A stretch of DNA of 64,000 nt from contig MBPM02000007.1 of assembly GCA_001695595.3 (NCBI GenBank), forward strand, positions 930,001 through 994,000, written 5' to 3'. Shown here piece by piece: positions 43,591 to 56,510 of this stretch (its first letter is position 1; every line of letters begins with the position of its first letter). The DNA comes from Plasmopara viticola. Lineage: Eukaryota; Oomycota; Peronosporomycetes; Peronosporales; Peronosporaceae. A program made the translations under genes and the position numbers. The notes under the pieces were generated by a model. That model did not search any database. It had not been told where the DNA came from and saw nothing but the letters and a program-made list of their open reading frames with translations.

Positions 43591-46500
43591 CGCGTTGATT
43601 TGGGTGTATCTTCTACAATAAGTCAGACAATTCGTGATATAATCCTTGAAGATATAGTCTACTTGCGCCGAGTAACGAGGCAACTGCGAAGATACAGGAC
43701 TAAATGATGCGTAGCAGCAACAAGGTGCGACGAGCTACGGAGAAGACTGACAACGCGATGAGGTGAGTGCACGCACCGAAGCACACACTGAATGACAGTA
43801 GAGGTCGAGAGGGACCACTGAAATGTGAAGGAAAAAGCAATACTACGATGAGCAATTTTTACGCTAACTTCCTGATTTGACTGCTTAACGTGAACCACGA
43901 CAAACGTGTTTGCCGATCCTCGACAACATTTTTCGTATGTAGACGCTGCGTTGCTTCTTACGACAACAATAGCGGTGCATTTTTAAATGCAGATGACTAT
44001 GCCGCATATCCTGTACGTGATCATGTCCTGGAGTCACGACTCTTTGGGCCACTAAAGACGCGTCGAGAAACCATCCTGACGCTAGTCAATGCACCGGAAT
44101 CTGTTTACAAAGATGGAAAACAAGCTATCAACACTCCAAGTACATGGTTCAACTGCTAGTGGAGGCGATTAAAAGCCATCAGATTTACGCTCCGGAGAAA
44201 AAGCTACAGCTGGACAATGCGCGTCGAAGAGTCGGTGAATTTATCCACATATAGAGTACTTTGTGCTGCGACATAAGCTTTGTCGATCTATCCAGGTAAT
44301 CATACAGGCCTTTAACAGATAATTGAAATGTAAACTGATGGTGTTATTATGCTAATGATAGGGTGTTGTAGAGAGCAGCACGGATTGCCAGAGGTACTTG
44401 CACCTACCTTCTGAAGATAAAGCTACAGTAGAAAATCGAGGCTAAACAGGGGGCAAGTAGAACGTTGTGGAATGATGGTAAGTAGAAGCGGCTGTGAAGG
44501 AAACAATGCAAGTACTGGCAATGACAAGGTTGTCGGTACGTGACATGAGACTTGAGTCGAGGTCGGTATTTCGCCAATGCATGTTTCGCCAAGTTTGCTG
44601 TTATTGCGATGAACGACATTTATTGCTTGTGACTCAAGGTGTGCGTAGTAGTCATAGCAGTGCTCATGATGATGACGGGACTGCTTCATTGAGCATTGAA
44701 AAGGAGGCCCGCAAGGCACATTTTGCACTATTGGCTTAGAAATTTTGTGGCGAATTTGCCGCTTTGATATTGTGTGGAAGAGAGCGAAAAGGTTTCGGGG
44801 GATGTTGTATTGCCACGTCAGGCCATTACTGCCGATGTGCAGGCGCTCCAGTGTAGAAGGAGTGAAAATGTTAAGAGTTGATTTGATGATAGTATAGCTA
44901 TTTGCAGCCTGCACGACCATTTAAAGCCGAGCGAGCATCAGCGAAAGTAGAAACGCCATTTTTTGTAGACCGCCCACTTCCGGAAAATCTCATAGGCACA
45001 CGAGAAAAGAAACTAGAAGCTCGACATGCTGCTTTGCAGTTTTGTTTTGAGGCGTGTTCAGTGCGTTAAGCGACGCAATACTTACATACTTTGTCGATTA
45101 CTGAATTTGTACCATGTAAGGGGGCGCAATCTTTTGCATGGATCACAAAACACACTAACGCGATCAACTTTAAGTTGTTGGAGAAGGAACGGCTAAACAG
45201 GTCGAGTAAAAAGCAGGACAGCTGTACAATTAAGCGTTTTTTTGTCAAGCCCTTAATTACCAATTGTTGAAATCCGAGAAGCAGTTCACAACGAGTAAAC
45301 AATGCCACTCTTATCTTTGTTTGTGGTTTCGCGGAGGCTCAGTCTCTTTCAAGTAAACCCTTTTAATGACACAATTACGTCATGAATAACGTTATTCAAT
45401 CATGGCGACAGCGCGCAGCAATTTCTTCCTTTTAATGCTTATGAGTCCAATAATACAAGCTGTCACTGTGGCTAGCTTACCTACTTTGAGCTAATATTAT
45501 CGTTTATTCGCCAGTTTTATACAATTTAAGTGGCTGTCGACGTTTATGACACGTTAAATGATCGCCTTGTAGGAATCTGTCTGCCTATTGCGCTCGCAAG
45601 ACGGAAACGGCAAAAGTCCTATCAGCGAAAAAACGTGGAGAAGTTGAAATGCTTATGGCAAGTGCAGAGCCTGGTCCAGATTTAGCTGTTGTTGTTTTGT
45701 AATATATATATATGCCGAAGCCAGCGAATGTAGGACATTCTTCTGCGTAAAAAGCCTTCGACGCCTTCAATATGTTTTTGTCCAATTTGAACAAATTGGG
45801 CTCAATGAATGAAAACAACTCGACGCTGAGCTGTTTTTACGATTGATCTTATAAAGATGCCCCTGAGTTGTGGCTCTTACTATTTCATCGTAAACTCTTT
45901 TAAATAGATGCCTTACACCGTATGATTGACCTTGCCGATGGGCGAAAGCTGCCTAAGTATGTATATATTAGCAAAGGCAAAAGAACGGAGATTCGAGTAT
46001 GATACCACTCCTACAAATGTGCTGAAGGAGCCGACATGTATGAATGTAAAGGCACTGGATAACTTTCGCATTTTGTGGGGAAGACACGACTACAACATTC
46101 GTTTCAAGTATTGCCAAGGTGTATGCAGTGGTTAATTGTAACAAACAATTGACATAGTGCGCGAGGACAGATATTACGTGTATGTATTATCACTTCCAAA
46201 TCATCAACTTGTGTCTTTGCTTTCTTGTGCTTTCGCTTTCCACGTTCCTTGTGCAACAGATCATCTACAAGTCGATCAGGAAGATCATATGGAGTCAAGT
46301 GAGATCGTTATTCTTTGCAGCTACGTGGCGGACATATCGCTGTCAAAAATCGTCAATGTTGACGTACAATTTCTTGTAAATTGATATTTACAATTGATAT
46401 GCTGCATTTCAAGCCACTGTAGCCGCATAGAAGAACCATAATCATCGATCTGCCTCGCTGTGCTTACCGACGATAAAATTAAGCAGCAATTGAAAAATAT

Positions 46501-47350
46501 ACATGATTCAAGTGGTAGTTACGTCCGTCGAATGAAAGTGCATAGAAATGCTTGATTATTAAGAAGAATTTCTGAGTTTTGACCAAGTTGAGTATCGAGT
46601 GCGCTTTTTATTTCGTTTAAATGAAGCGTCACTTTAAAATGTCAATAGGCCACTTACCTCAAGAAGCCAAACATCAGTGAAACAGGGTTGGTATTGCGCA
46701 AGTAAAGTTTTGCGTGTATCAGTGATTGTTTAGCCTCGAACTCTTAAATTTACAAGGTCAATGTTTTACTTGGATCATTCAACCCGAATTTGTTGTTATT
46801 GCAACGTTGATGTAGTGAAGAAAAGGTATATCCATTTAGATGCCTATATAGTGTTTGATTGGCTCCGGGTAGTGATTGTGCTAAAAGCTCGTGCTGTGTC
46901 ACTTAATTTGGGATATGTAAGCCGCAGATGAGTTTTGCAGCGGGTAGCAAAGAGCTCGTGATGGGCGTCATACTTCAGTTAATTCGATCGCAACGCGACC
47001 ATTGTAATAATATTGGTCATTAATTAAAATAAAAGTACGTCACTATACTTCGACCAAGTCGTACGTGAAGCGAACATCGTGCTGAGATGAAATTTCGGAG
47101 TTTGCAGTGCGATCATACACTTGCTTCATGCTGTGAGCGGCGTCATTAGCTGCAAGCGAATGTATCAAGATCGAGGTCAATTCAATGCACGTGAAGTGGC
47201 ACATCTCCATTGTGCAACGCTTATAGAGATCAGCTTAGGCTGTAGGCTAAGAATTAATGATACGGCCTCGACGATACAAGTTAAGTGTTCCCTTGTGTAC
47301 GGAACAATTCGCGGAGTGTACGCTGCATACTACGCAACGTATGTTTAGCC
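43591..47350. other. Upstream flank of effector 3, extended, no gene seen
   Basis: Bases 43880-44230 carry the conserved upstream block, with a plus-strand reading that contains 'DYAAYPVRDHVLESR' and 'GPLKTRRETILTLVNAPES'; related peptides can be read in the other copies. Further pieces up to about 47.1 kb are collinear with 57.6-59.4 kb. A 165-codon minus-strand frame (44423-44920) is not conserved in the other copies and is not called. Confidence 0.5.
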
Positions 47351-50300
47351 ATAGCTTGAGGCATCAAGGGCGCAATCACATGCAGCGAGTGTTTTTTTTA
47401 ACCCAGCTCGGTGCCCATACTGTCTTAGTGCAAAGTCAACCATGTCACTCACGACTTGCAGTGAGTCTTGTGCCATACGAGTATTACACTGTTGCTTACG
47501 TTCCGCTTCACGCTCCGAACTCAGTCCTTGGCTTTAAACCTGACATTTTCACAAAAGACGCGGACTGACTTCGTCCAGTGCCTACGCCTTTAGCGCTTAT
47601 ACTTCTAAGCAGAAGTGGATCTGTAATTCCCCAAAACACCGTTGACAGCAAAGCGAGTGTCTTTTACCCTAGGTTTTGTCCAGGATGAGGTCATCCTTTG
47701 CTTTCAGGCCCGACCAAACAGCGTTCAGCGCTATTAAAGTTTTAGAGCTGTACACCTAGAATCCCCGGGATCCTAGATACAGTAACTCTCGCTTCTGTCG
47801 CTTAGTAAAAGAAACAATATCTCTTAACGTGCCTTGGCATGGGTGGACATTGGAGCATTGAGCACGAATTCTCGAACCCCGAGTCCAAGCAGATAAGCTA
47901 TGTTTTTTAAAGCTTATCACGGTTCCCTCCTCCGCTTAATAGCCGCGCATGCACTTACGATTTGTGGCACAAATCACAGAGTTCTTTGAGGCCAGGTGTT
48001 TTCGATCTATCACTTTATAAGGCTCAACAGATTTTTGCTTATTTCAGCAGTCCACCCCGCGCCTTGTGGGTTTAGCCGTTCTCCTACGGTACTCAAAACG
48101 ACAAGCTAAATCGTGGAATTTTGGCTCCTAAGCTTTGAAAAGCAGGACCCAGGCGGCAGCACTTTTTGAATCGCTGGCATCATCACAAGCGAAGCATCAA
48201 CTGACGCCTATAAGTTGCCACGCACTTGACATTGACACGGGCAAATTTGATGCCAACACAGTCGGTAATCAACCTTCAGATTGTCTACCAATGTACATTG
48301 TCGTTTCCTTAGCCAGTCATCTGAGTAACCGATATTATGAAGAAAAAGACATCCTTTTAGTTGTGTACTACTTGGCCGGTGCAGACATATTCTTCGGGCA
48401 ATTTGACAATCTGCTTTAAGCTCTCCGAATGCAAGCCTTAAACAAAAGAAATTTGATCAGAAAAGGCGTTAATTCAGTGCGCAAATCAGAGACCTGATTA
48501 GAAGCCACTTTAAAACAAATAGCTACAGCAGCTCCGCTTGACCTTGCAGTGCGTGTTGTCAAACACCTAAGTAATTAAAAGAAATCCTTTGTGGGGATAG
48601 AGCAGTGTGTTATTTGCCCCAAGGCAAGAAAGACAAGCTGAAAACGTTTAAGTCTCTGTTTGATTTAAAATAATTGTAGTTTTTTATTGCACAAGGTCTC
48701 GAAGCACCCGGCACGTGTCTGGCACGCTCTTTAGATAAAAGAGCGCTCTGCTAAAGCAGATTTTGCTGAAAAAAGTCGGTTGCGTCTTTGATGCCAGCGT
48801 CAAAGACGGATGCCTCGCTAAAACTATAGTCACTCACGGCAAGCGTGAAGACCTTTATCTAAAAAAATAGAGATTATCTTCTATATTCGTATCAAACACG
48901 TCAACATAATAAGAGATTACGCATTGATTTGAAGTGATTGACTGAGGGCATCGCTCTATCGCTAATGGCATTGCTTAATGACACATTAATTAATGGCTGA
49001 CAAGAAGTCAAACACATGTTTTAGGCCACTATATAAAGGGAGTTAAGACGGTGGTTCATTTCGGAAAAACCTTGGATTAAACACCTAATTATCATTTAGC
49101 ATGTCGAAGACTAGTCGTAACGTTTGCTGTCTATAAGGCTGGTCCGACACATATTTGTCTAAAATGGCCGATGTGTTGATATCCATAAGAAAACTTTTCA
49201 TCCTTGGTAATATCACCTCTGAGAATTTTTCAGCTTCTAACCCAGCCAAGAACTTGATTACTCCAAATTTTTATACAAGATTCAGTAAATCTGGGAACTT
49301 TGGAAATACCTCATATCGAGGCGGATTATCGTGAGTTGAAATCTCAATAATATCCCTGGGCGAAAATTTCTCGAAATCTTTCATGACCCTCAAGGACTGA
49401 CCTAGAATTGTAATTTCGCTCTTTCTTGCGAAGCTATTTTACCCGCTTTTTAAGCTTTTTTCTCTTACGGACGTATGTTACCGGTCATTGGAATTTTCTA
49501 CCCGCAGGTACTACCCACCTGTTGATTTATGCTACCCAATACGTCTGTAGTTTCTCTGGCAGACGGTGGTTCCAGCAGAACTTGATTACCCATATATAAG
49601 ACTATGAACGACTTCGTCACGTCTCTCTTCATGAAGATATCAGAAACTTCGATACCTTCCGTACCTATTTCGTGCCCATGCTTTTTTTCAAGAAATTGAA
49701 GGGTGGAGACATTGCTCACATAGCCATATTGCGCGAGATCGGGTGGCCAAGATTGATAACCTTACCCCGCCAATCGTATCAGGCCTTGTTGTTTCTAACC
49801 ATGACATTCTTACTATCAATGTCAAGGGCAAAAAAGGACTCCGTGCTGTCGAAAGCCTCAAATCTAACAGACAAATCCAATTCAAGCCAAGGACTCTCCA
49901 ATAAGCCAGCCAAAAAACAGCTGACTTGTTTCGTTGCTTTCTCTTAGCGCATTTGGCAACCTAATTTGTTCAGCCGCAAAGATGTGCGGGCGCGCACTGC
50001 TTCTCGATGCACCGGAGAGTTATTCAATACTCGAGACGGATTTTCAATAGCCTTCTAAAGTCCTTCGCTGCTAGTTTCTCATCCGAAAGCTGTTGAGCTC
50101 TTAGGGCTGTGCTCATGAGCAAATTAACTCTCATATGGACATGAAAAATTCCTTGCTGATGTCAGAAGCAGTCATTTGTCATCAGGCAAAAAAACGCAGT
50201 CATACACACTGTACGATTTGTGCACTAAAGCGCCACGCTAGTGATTCGACAAGCAGTCATCAGTGCGTTCAAGGCATCAATGGGATTTACACATCCCTTG

Positions 50301-50489
50301 AAGCTTCTCCGACGAGACTGTTCGAGGATGTGGCCACTCAATATAGCGATTTGACATAGCTCTTTTGTTGTCTCCGTCTCAGGTCTAAATTGTGCATCTT
50401 CCTTTGGATTGTCCCTTAAAGCGGTCACTCTGACTTGGTTGAGGATTGGAGCCTCCGCAACAGAAGACCGTCAACCTAGATCATCATTG
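47351..50489. other. Decayed repeat region, no gene seen
   Basis: The minus strand near 47.40-47.47 kb gives a peptide around 'VVSDMVDFALRQYGH' that recurs near 22.3-22.5 kb. Another minus-strand frame at 49498-49719 looks protein-like ('KSFIVLYMGNQVLLEPPS') but is short and unassigned. No gene is claimed. Confidence 0.4.
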
Positions 50490-51070
50490 TTTTGAAGCTC
50501 ATGCTTACCTTGCTAGAAGGCAAAAAAGTAGGAGCTGTTGAAACTTAAAGCTCACCAGAAAATAGGTTTGTCTTAAGTGCCCTACAATGAGTTCCCAGGA
50601 CACGAAGCGCTCAGGTGAAGCAAATTCACCGGTGGGTGTTCAATTCGTAGCCAATCCTCCCAGGAGAGCGCTAATCGCACCTCATTGCATGTGGTCATGG
50701 TCCTTCAAAAACCACCCTTACCTTCTTAATCCAGAAGCGAAGGTTTAGTAGTACCGCCCTGTCGACACAAGGAGAAAAAACATCAGGCCAAACCGCCCCG
50801 TGGACGCTTACGCCATAACTACCGAATTCTTATTCTGATTGGACGCTGAAGCATCAGAGATTTGCTCGCAGAGCTCAAATGCCAAGCCGCCAGCTATGAA
50901 AATCTACAAATGCAGCCGCTCATAGAGGGCAGCGAGGCATCCGAGCAGCGCGAACGGCTTGTCTGACTGACGTGGGAATGTGGTTCTATCCATCCCAGTA
51001 CTTTGAGATGTAAACATTCCATCCGCGCAAGCGTAGGATGGACTACTGGTGCAAGTAGGAGTGACAAAGA
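50490..51070. repeat. Dispersed repeat R1, copy 3 (most diverged)
   Basis: Resembles 19.43-20.08 and 30.54-31.14 kb in the same order: CTTGCTAGAAGGCAAAAAAG at the start, GAGAGCGCTAATCGCA in the middle, CTGACTGACGTGGGAATG and GGTTCTATCCATCCCA towards the end. Ends are approximate. Confidence 0.55.
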
Positions 51071-51639
51071 GAAGGAGTGCAGGAAGATAGTCGACATTAT
51101 GGTGAGCGACTGTTTACATTCCTCGAGTGACTGATTTTTATAGTACAAAGTTGGTGGTTCCTCTAATTTTTAATATGTGACTATTAATTCGCTACCGAAA
51201 TTCAGGCAATAACTCTTTTAGTATTCAAATTCCAATTAAAATACCGATTATGCCATCAATGTTCCAAGGCTCCTTTGACCGTTTAAAGACTGATTTAATT
51301 TATAGAATTTGAGTGTTGTTTTTATCATCGATTGTATACGTGTCAACGGTACTATTCCGGTGGGAATTCCTGATACAAGCTCATTGTGGATTTCTGAGTC
51401 AACTGTACCAAAAACGGAGGGTAGTCACCGATTCGTGAAATCGGCAAAAACTTAATTCGCCACATTAATGCACCACTGGATGCGGCTGCGTTTCACGAGT
51501 CTAACGCATGTTCTACATCGCCACAATTTGCTTTTGTTTCCGAGTTATCATTGGTGACGTGGAGCTATTGCTTCATATTTGTGCGACATCTGGGTACTCG
51601 ATGACATGCCTCATCAACATGAAAAGTCTAAAAATCCCG
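51071..51639. other. Gene-less stretch
   Basis: AT-rich DNA with no gene or repeat recognised. Confidence 0.5.
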
Positions 51640-52880
51640 GCATATTTAAAACATGGGTTCGGGTTGTGGCTTCGCGCCGGAAATTGGCCATTCAAATTGA
51701 CCCGGATCGCGTGCGGCGCGCGGCGCGACGCACTTCCTCTTCCGACTCAGCAACAGTGGACAAGCCGCTCAGCTCGATGGCGCCGCCCAGCTGTACTCAC
51801 AAGAATGGGCGGTGCCCCGTGTCAAGCGCTGCGAATGCGACCACGACACGATGACGGTGTACGAGTATTCGGGCATCGAAAGTGGACAAACGCTGCTCAT
51901 CACACCAAGTGAGCGATCGGTCAGTGTAGTCCCAAATGGAAGCGATCAGGAGCTCGCGTCGCAATCAGATTGCACCAGCGACGCCATCCCACTTGAAGAA
52001 GACTATCGAGCCCCCAACGATTACGATGACATCAACACTGATGATGTCGGTGACTATCTCGAGGATATGATCGACGAAGGGGAGAAGATCGAAGGAGGGG
52101 ATATGGACATTAAGAAATTGTCAGCGACGACACACAATGTCATCGATCCAGCAGTCCACTTCGGGCCAACTACAGGCGTGAAGTAGCACTCGGCGATGGA
52201 AGCGTACCCCGGGCGTCAACAACGATCGGCTCATCCGATGCCGACCTATCTGCTCGGGACGCTGTCTCGTATGCTGTTTTGCGTACACTTGAGATGCAGC
52301 GGATCGGTGATCTTACTGTGCGTGATCCAAGAACTGCATCACTCGTGACGGATGCAATCGGTGACAGTATTGCAACGCATGGGTTCAAATTGGGCTGGAG
52401 TATGCGGATAAAGAAACGTCCATGTATGGGAGGCGATATGCAGCTGAGTTTCGCGCAGAACTGTACGAGCTATTTCTCGAAGGAGAACTGCGACAGTCAG
52501 ATAAGCTTGGGCCTGGAGGAATGCTTGAGATACTGCAGCAACATCATCCAGACCGATACGATCTCCCTGGCGGGAACGAAATGCGACAAGAAATCGCAAA
52601 GGTTCATATGAGTGTCAAGCCACGCGCTCCGACGTTGATTGCGCCTGCTTCATCAGTTGAGCAGCGTTCAGTGCGTTCTTGAGCTGCAGATGCGTTTTTT
52701 AAATTGTTGCTCGACCGTGATTCAACCACAAAACCAAAGCATGCGCTCGCTGTGTATTGCTCCACGTACAGTGAGGGTGGGCTATCAGACAGTCAGCTCA
52801 AGGCAAAGTTCAGCAGTTTTAAGAATCGACGGAAGCAGAGCAGTATTATACGTGTCATACACAAATGCTGCATAAAATAA
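51640..52880 (+). pseudogene. Broken gene of unknown function with two similar C-terminal modules
   Basis: A GC-richer island with long protein-like pieces in changing frames. An N-terminal piece has a basic stretch 'DPDRVRRAARR'; the next (51812-52186) has 'CECDHDTMTVYEYSG' and an acidic end; the third has 'RDAVSYAVLRTLEMQRIGD' and 'ATHGFKLGWSM'. Two C-terminal modules follow: 'EFRAELYELFLEGE...MLEILQQHHPDRYDLPG' and 'KLLLDRDSTTKPKHALAVYC...DSQLKAKFSSFKNRR', each an acidic helical part ending in a lysine- or arginine-rich helix. A TAA ends the last module. At least three frame changes and one stop separate the pieces. I do not recognise a named family; similar modules occur, from memory, in uncharacterised oomycete proteins. 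Confidence 0.55.
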
Positions 52881-54476
52881 TGGTGACTCTCGAAAAAAAT
52901 GATATCTTTTAACTATCAATCATAGGTTCGTATGGCTTCTTCGAGGTCGCATATTTCCACGAAAACTGCTCCGATTTCAACACGGCTTTTACGAGGAGAT
53001 CCCTGAAATCCCCACCAGCGTAGCGGACGCCGGTTCCGAACTCGTTTCGCTTTTGCCGATTTCATTTCACACCGATCACCTACCCAAAATACCATTTTTG
53101 CTACAGTTGACTCAGAAATCCACATTTAATATACAAGCTTAAGAAAGTGGAGTCATTTGATGTATGCCGTAGCCTCACATCAGGCACCGCCGATGAATGA
53201 GCAGGCCAATCATTGTTTAAAGCTGCGGCGTAGTTTTTTCTCAATTTAACGTTGAGTCACCTTCATTGATAGCGATACGTTCACGCAATTCGAAGATGAA
53301 CACGAAAGGCTGAGAGTTAGATAATGGTATTCTTTCAAGTAAAAGCTGGTAGTGCCATAAAAATACGCATCTTTTCTATTTAATTTACGGAACACTATCG
53401 GCTCGAGAGAAAAAGTAGTAGAGAGTAGAAGAACTGCACGTGCTGTTGGACGCCATTAAGCGATACAAAAAGGTTTGGCTAGAACAAATCGTTTATTGAG
53501 GGGATCAAACGTCGTGTCGTGTTTGACAGCTATATGGGGAGCACATTCTTGCAAGAAGTAGCACGGTATGATGCAACTGGCGATGTCTGAGAAGGAATAG
53601 CTGATTGAAATTGAGCAAAATGTAGACAATCTTATGTTTGTCAAGCTATATCATTATTTACAGGAAATAGCTCACAATGAGCGAACTATGCACAGTGACT
53701 TTGCGCAAACTCAGTCTTTTCGATAGCTCGAGTGAATAATTACCTTCATTATTTAGTCGCATCGTGACTTTTATTATAATCTACGGTGACAGGAAAGCAA
53801 TTTCATAAACTGAGGCTTCTGCAATCGTCGCAACCCGTTGTTTTAGCCGCCTACTGAGGATTAGCGTTCGTCGCAACAATTTGTTATTGTGGCTTGTGAG
53901 GTAATAGTTGTTGTTGTATTTATAACGTCATCGGAAATATTGTGGCTATGGACGTAATTTGCTATCATCTTCAGTAAGATTTATCGCTAGTCTACGGTCT
54001 TCAAAAAAAAAGACACGAGTCGGAGATTCGGTGGTGGCAAGATGATGCACGATAACACTTTTCGTCTATTTTTATTTTTTCGTGGTGGTGCAGTGACCAA
54101 CCGGCACGAAGGCTCTACTTTCGCAATTTAAGCGCTGGTGCAACTTTGTAGTGTCAGTCCGCCAGATAAACTAAATGCATCGTGCATGAAGCATTCCTAG
54201 CAAATAAAGCAGACACGGCGTAACCGACACTGATCTTTTTGCCATGTGATCGATTTGACGTCTCTGCGACGACCCAAAAACGGTTATGACAAGAAGAATA
54301 CGATTTAGAGCACTTTCCTTCACTCGGCAGGCGACGTCGAGGTAGCCACTGTCGCACAAAATCACAAGAAAATGTCCATGTATCTAAGAAATTTAGCTTT
54401 TTTAACTACAATCGCTAAATTGCCGCTTAAAGTCACGGTGAGCGCCATGACGTTAACTCTTGCTACTAAAATGCAC
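52881..54476. other. Downstream flank of effector 4, no gene seen
   Basis: The right part (53.89-54.47 kb) matches the conserved downstream block of the other effectors. A minus-strand frame of 69 codons at 52916-53125 starts at ATG and is arginine-rich, but it has no recognisable relative and is not called. Confidence 0.5.
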
Positions 54477-56375
54477 TTACAAACCGCCATTCAAGCCAAA
54501 CTTCCACCAGTAAAGTTGAATGAGAAGAGAGTTCGCCTTCTCGCTTGTTGCCTCAATCGTTGATGCTGCCTCTAAAATTCTTTCCAAGTTTGCGAAGCCA
54601 AAGACATTGGCGAGTGTCAACATTATATAATCCTGTTGAGGTGGGGCATTCGCATAATATGCTTTCGTGTAGGTTTTCCAAAGTTTCGAGCTAAGTTCAT
54701 TCGTAAACAGAATGTTGAAGTAGTCGGTTTCCACTTCTTCTAGCACCAGCATATACACAAGGTCCGACGGAGGCAATCCCTGCTCAAACCAGTACAATAC
54801 CATCTCTTCCAGATAGTTCCGATTTGTGATGACGTATCTAATCTCTGGTGAAATCAATATTTTTAGAACAGTGCAGCTTTCCGAGTATCTGTCAGCTTCA
54901 GATAACTCTTGCATTCCCATCACATGCAGCATCATCAGTAGCTGCTGGAAATCGACATTTGCGGTGAGCTTAGAGGCCTCGGCATAAGAACTCGATGCAG
55001 TGAATATCTTAAGGTAGCGCACCCAGAAACGTTTTGACAACGTGTTCACATAAACAATATTGAACCTGTCAGCGTCTGCTACATCGCGCATAAGCATGGA
55101 CAAAACATCGGACGGAAGTGTTCTTTCCGACAACAAGATCGACATCAGCTTATTCTCGTATTCATGGCCTGGGCTGAGATGGGCAGTGGATGGCGAAACT
55201 AGTATGTTAAGAATAGTGCTGTACGCCATGGTTTTGTCAGTTGCAGGCGACTCTTGTTCTACCACTGCAAACAACATTTGCAAAAGCTGTTCGAAATCAA
55301 GATTTGCAAAGCGTGTAACAATGTCATCAGTACTTATTTCATTGTACTCTCTGAAGTAGTGCAGCCAGAAGTTCTTTGATGACTTATTCGAGAAAAGGAT
55401 GGTGAAATGATCAGCTCCCGCTTTGCCTTGCAGCAGCATGGACACGATTTGGGACGGGGGTAAGCTTGCATCCAACCAAACCGACACGAAACTTTTAAGC
55501 CATTCCTCATCGTGAAAATTGGACACCGAAAGTAAAGTTTGGAGTAAAGCAGCATCCTCAGAAAACATGTTAGAGACAGAGAGCGCTGTGCCAATAGCAT
55601 TCTTCTTGTTGAGCAAAACGCTTAGGTAGCTGATCAAAAAGGAAAGCTCTTTTTTCGGTAGCTTGTTGTTTTCGACGTGCTTCTCCATGTACGCAAAAAT
55701 ACGACCACGAGAATTCGTGTAAATCGTCTCTGCTGGTTGCTGTTTCTGATGAAAAATAAATGATAGTTTGTTGGCAAGTACAGATTGACGTTGGAGGAAC
55801 AGATGCTTGACGTGATCATTAGATGCTTGCGCCAGCTTCACGGCCAAAAACATCGTCTCTCTATCATCGATCCCAGCAACTAATATATCGGCCAATGCTT
55901 CGGTGTCATACATGACCGACATTGCTGCAATCATAAACTCGTATGCATTCTCTTCAAATTGATGGCCGACTTGATAGACGAAGTAGGCCCACTTGACCCA
56001 TTCCTTATTTGATAAAAGGTTACGTGTCTGGCCGCTTAAATCCAAATCCTCATAGGCTGCTTTCGGAGTCTTTTTTGCTCTCAGGATTGGGTTAAGAAAT
56101 TTATAAATCAAACCTCTCAAGTCTTTACTTTCGTGGCCCCTTCCAATTACTTTGGCAAATTCTTTTATCGTCCAATGGATCCTGTCTTCGTCGTCAACAC
56201 TCGTCGGCTCGTGAGTCTCTGTGATAGCAGGCGAAGCAAAAGTGTCACGGACAAACGTGGGCGAAGACGCCGTACGTAGTGCGCCCAATTTGACATCCGT
56301 CTTTGCTGTGTCAGCAAACGCATTCGCAGCAAAAGCACTGGTCAGTAGTGCAATACGTAAGTAGCAAAAGCGCAT
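54477..56375 (-). CDS. Effector 4: four-segment WY/LWY protein without RXLR
   Basis: A predicted secreted protein of 632 residues. The ATG begins the family signal peptide 'MRFCYLRIALLTSAFAANA'; the open frame extends upstream into DNA that matches the paralog promoters, so the longer start is rejected. 'FVRDT' at 41-45 replaces RXLR and DDEDR is at 61-65. The WY-like segment is at W126/W129. Three LWY units have WxxY tryptophans at 337, 451 and 566 (spacing 114 and 115), except that the last reads W-K-T-Y. The C-terminus ends 'QLYWWKFGLNGGL', with two extra tryptophans. It is closest to effector 5 over the LWY units. Its upstream flank has taken a LINE insertion. Confidence 0.87.
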   Translation of the reverse strand: MRFCYLRIALLTSAFAANAFADTAKTDVKLGALRTASSPTFVRDTFASPAITETHEPTSVDDEDRIHWTIKEFAKVIGRGHESKDLRGLIYKFLNPILRAKKTPKAAYEDLDLSGQTRNLLSNKEWVKWAYFVYQVGHQFEENAYEFMIAAMSVMYDTEALADILVAGIDDRETMFLAVKLAQASNDHVKHLFLQRQSVLANKLSFIFHQKQQPAETIYTNSRGRIFAYMEKHVENNKLPKKELSFLISYLSVLLNKKNAIGTALSVSNMFSEDAALLQTLLSVSNFHDEEWLKSFVSVWLDASLPPSQIVSMLLQGKAGADHFTILFSNKSSKNFWLHYFREYNEISTDDIVTRFANLDFEQLLQMLFAVVEQESPATDKTMAYSTILNILVSPSTAHLSPGHEYENKLMSILLSERTLPSDVLSMLMRDVADADRFNIVYVNTLSKRFWVRYLKIFTASSSYAEASKLTANVDFQQLLMMLHVMGMQELSEADRYSESCTVLKILISPEIRYVITNRNYLEEMVLYWFEQGLPPSDLVYMLVLEEVETDYFNILFTNELSSKLWKTYTKAYYANAPPQQDYIMLTLANVFGFANLERILEAASTIEATSEKANSLLIQLYWWKFGLNGGL

Positions 56376-56480
56376 GATAATAGGTAATTTGCGACGCGAG
56401 ATTGTAGATGAATCCAATACCCTCAGTACACAAAATTGTATAGAAAAGCGCAAAGACTTCGCGATAGCAGGAACACACCG

Positions 56481-56510
56481 GGCAGAGTGGCTGAGCACGC
56501 TACGTGAATC
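56481..56510 (-). promoter_or_regulatory. Promoter-like box upstream of effector 4
   Basis: On the minus strand CGTAGCGTGCTCAGCCACTC lies about 110-130 bp before the ATG and is collinear with the initiator-like box of the paralogs. Confidence 0.5.

Noticed and set aside
44423..44920. A 165-codon minus-strand open frame
   Set aside because: It starts at ATG but has no recognisable domain, and the matching flanks near 57.7 and 62.3 kb do not keep the frame.
45695..45715. Short TA microsatellite
   Set aside because: Only about six TA units; too short to be informative.
55060..55359. Plus-strand frames of about 100 codons antisense to the effectors
   Set aside because: They recur at the same place in several paralogs only because the sense strand is conserved; they have no start context or domain of their own.
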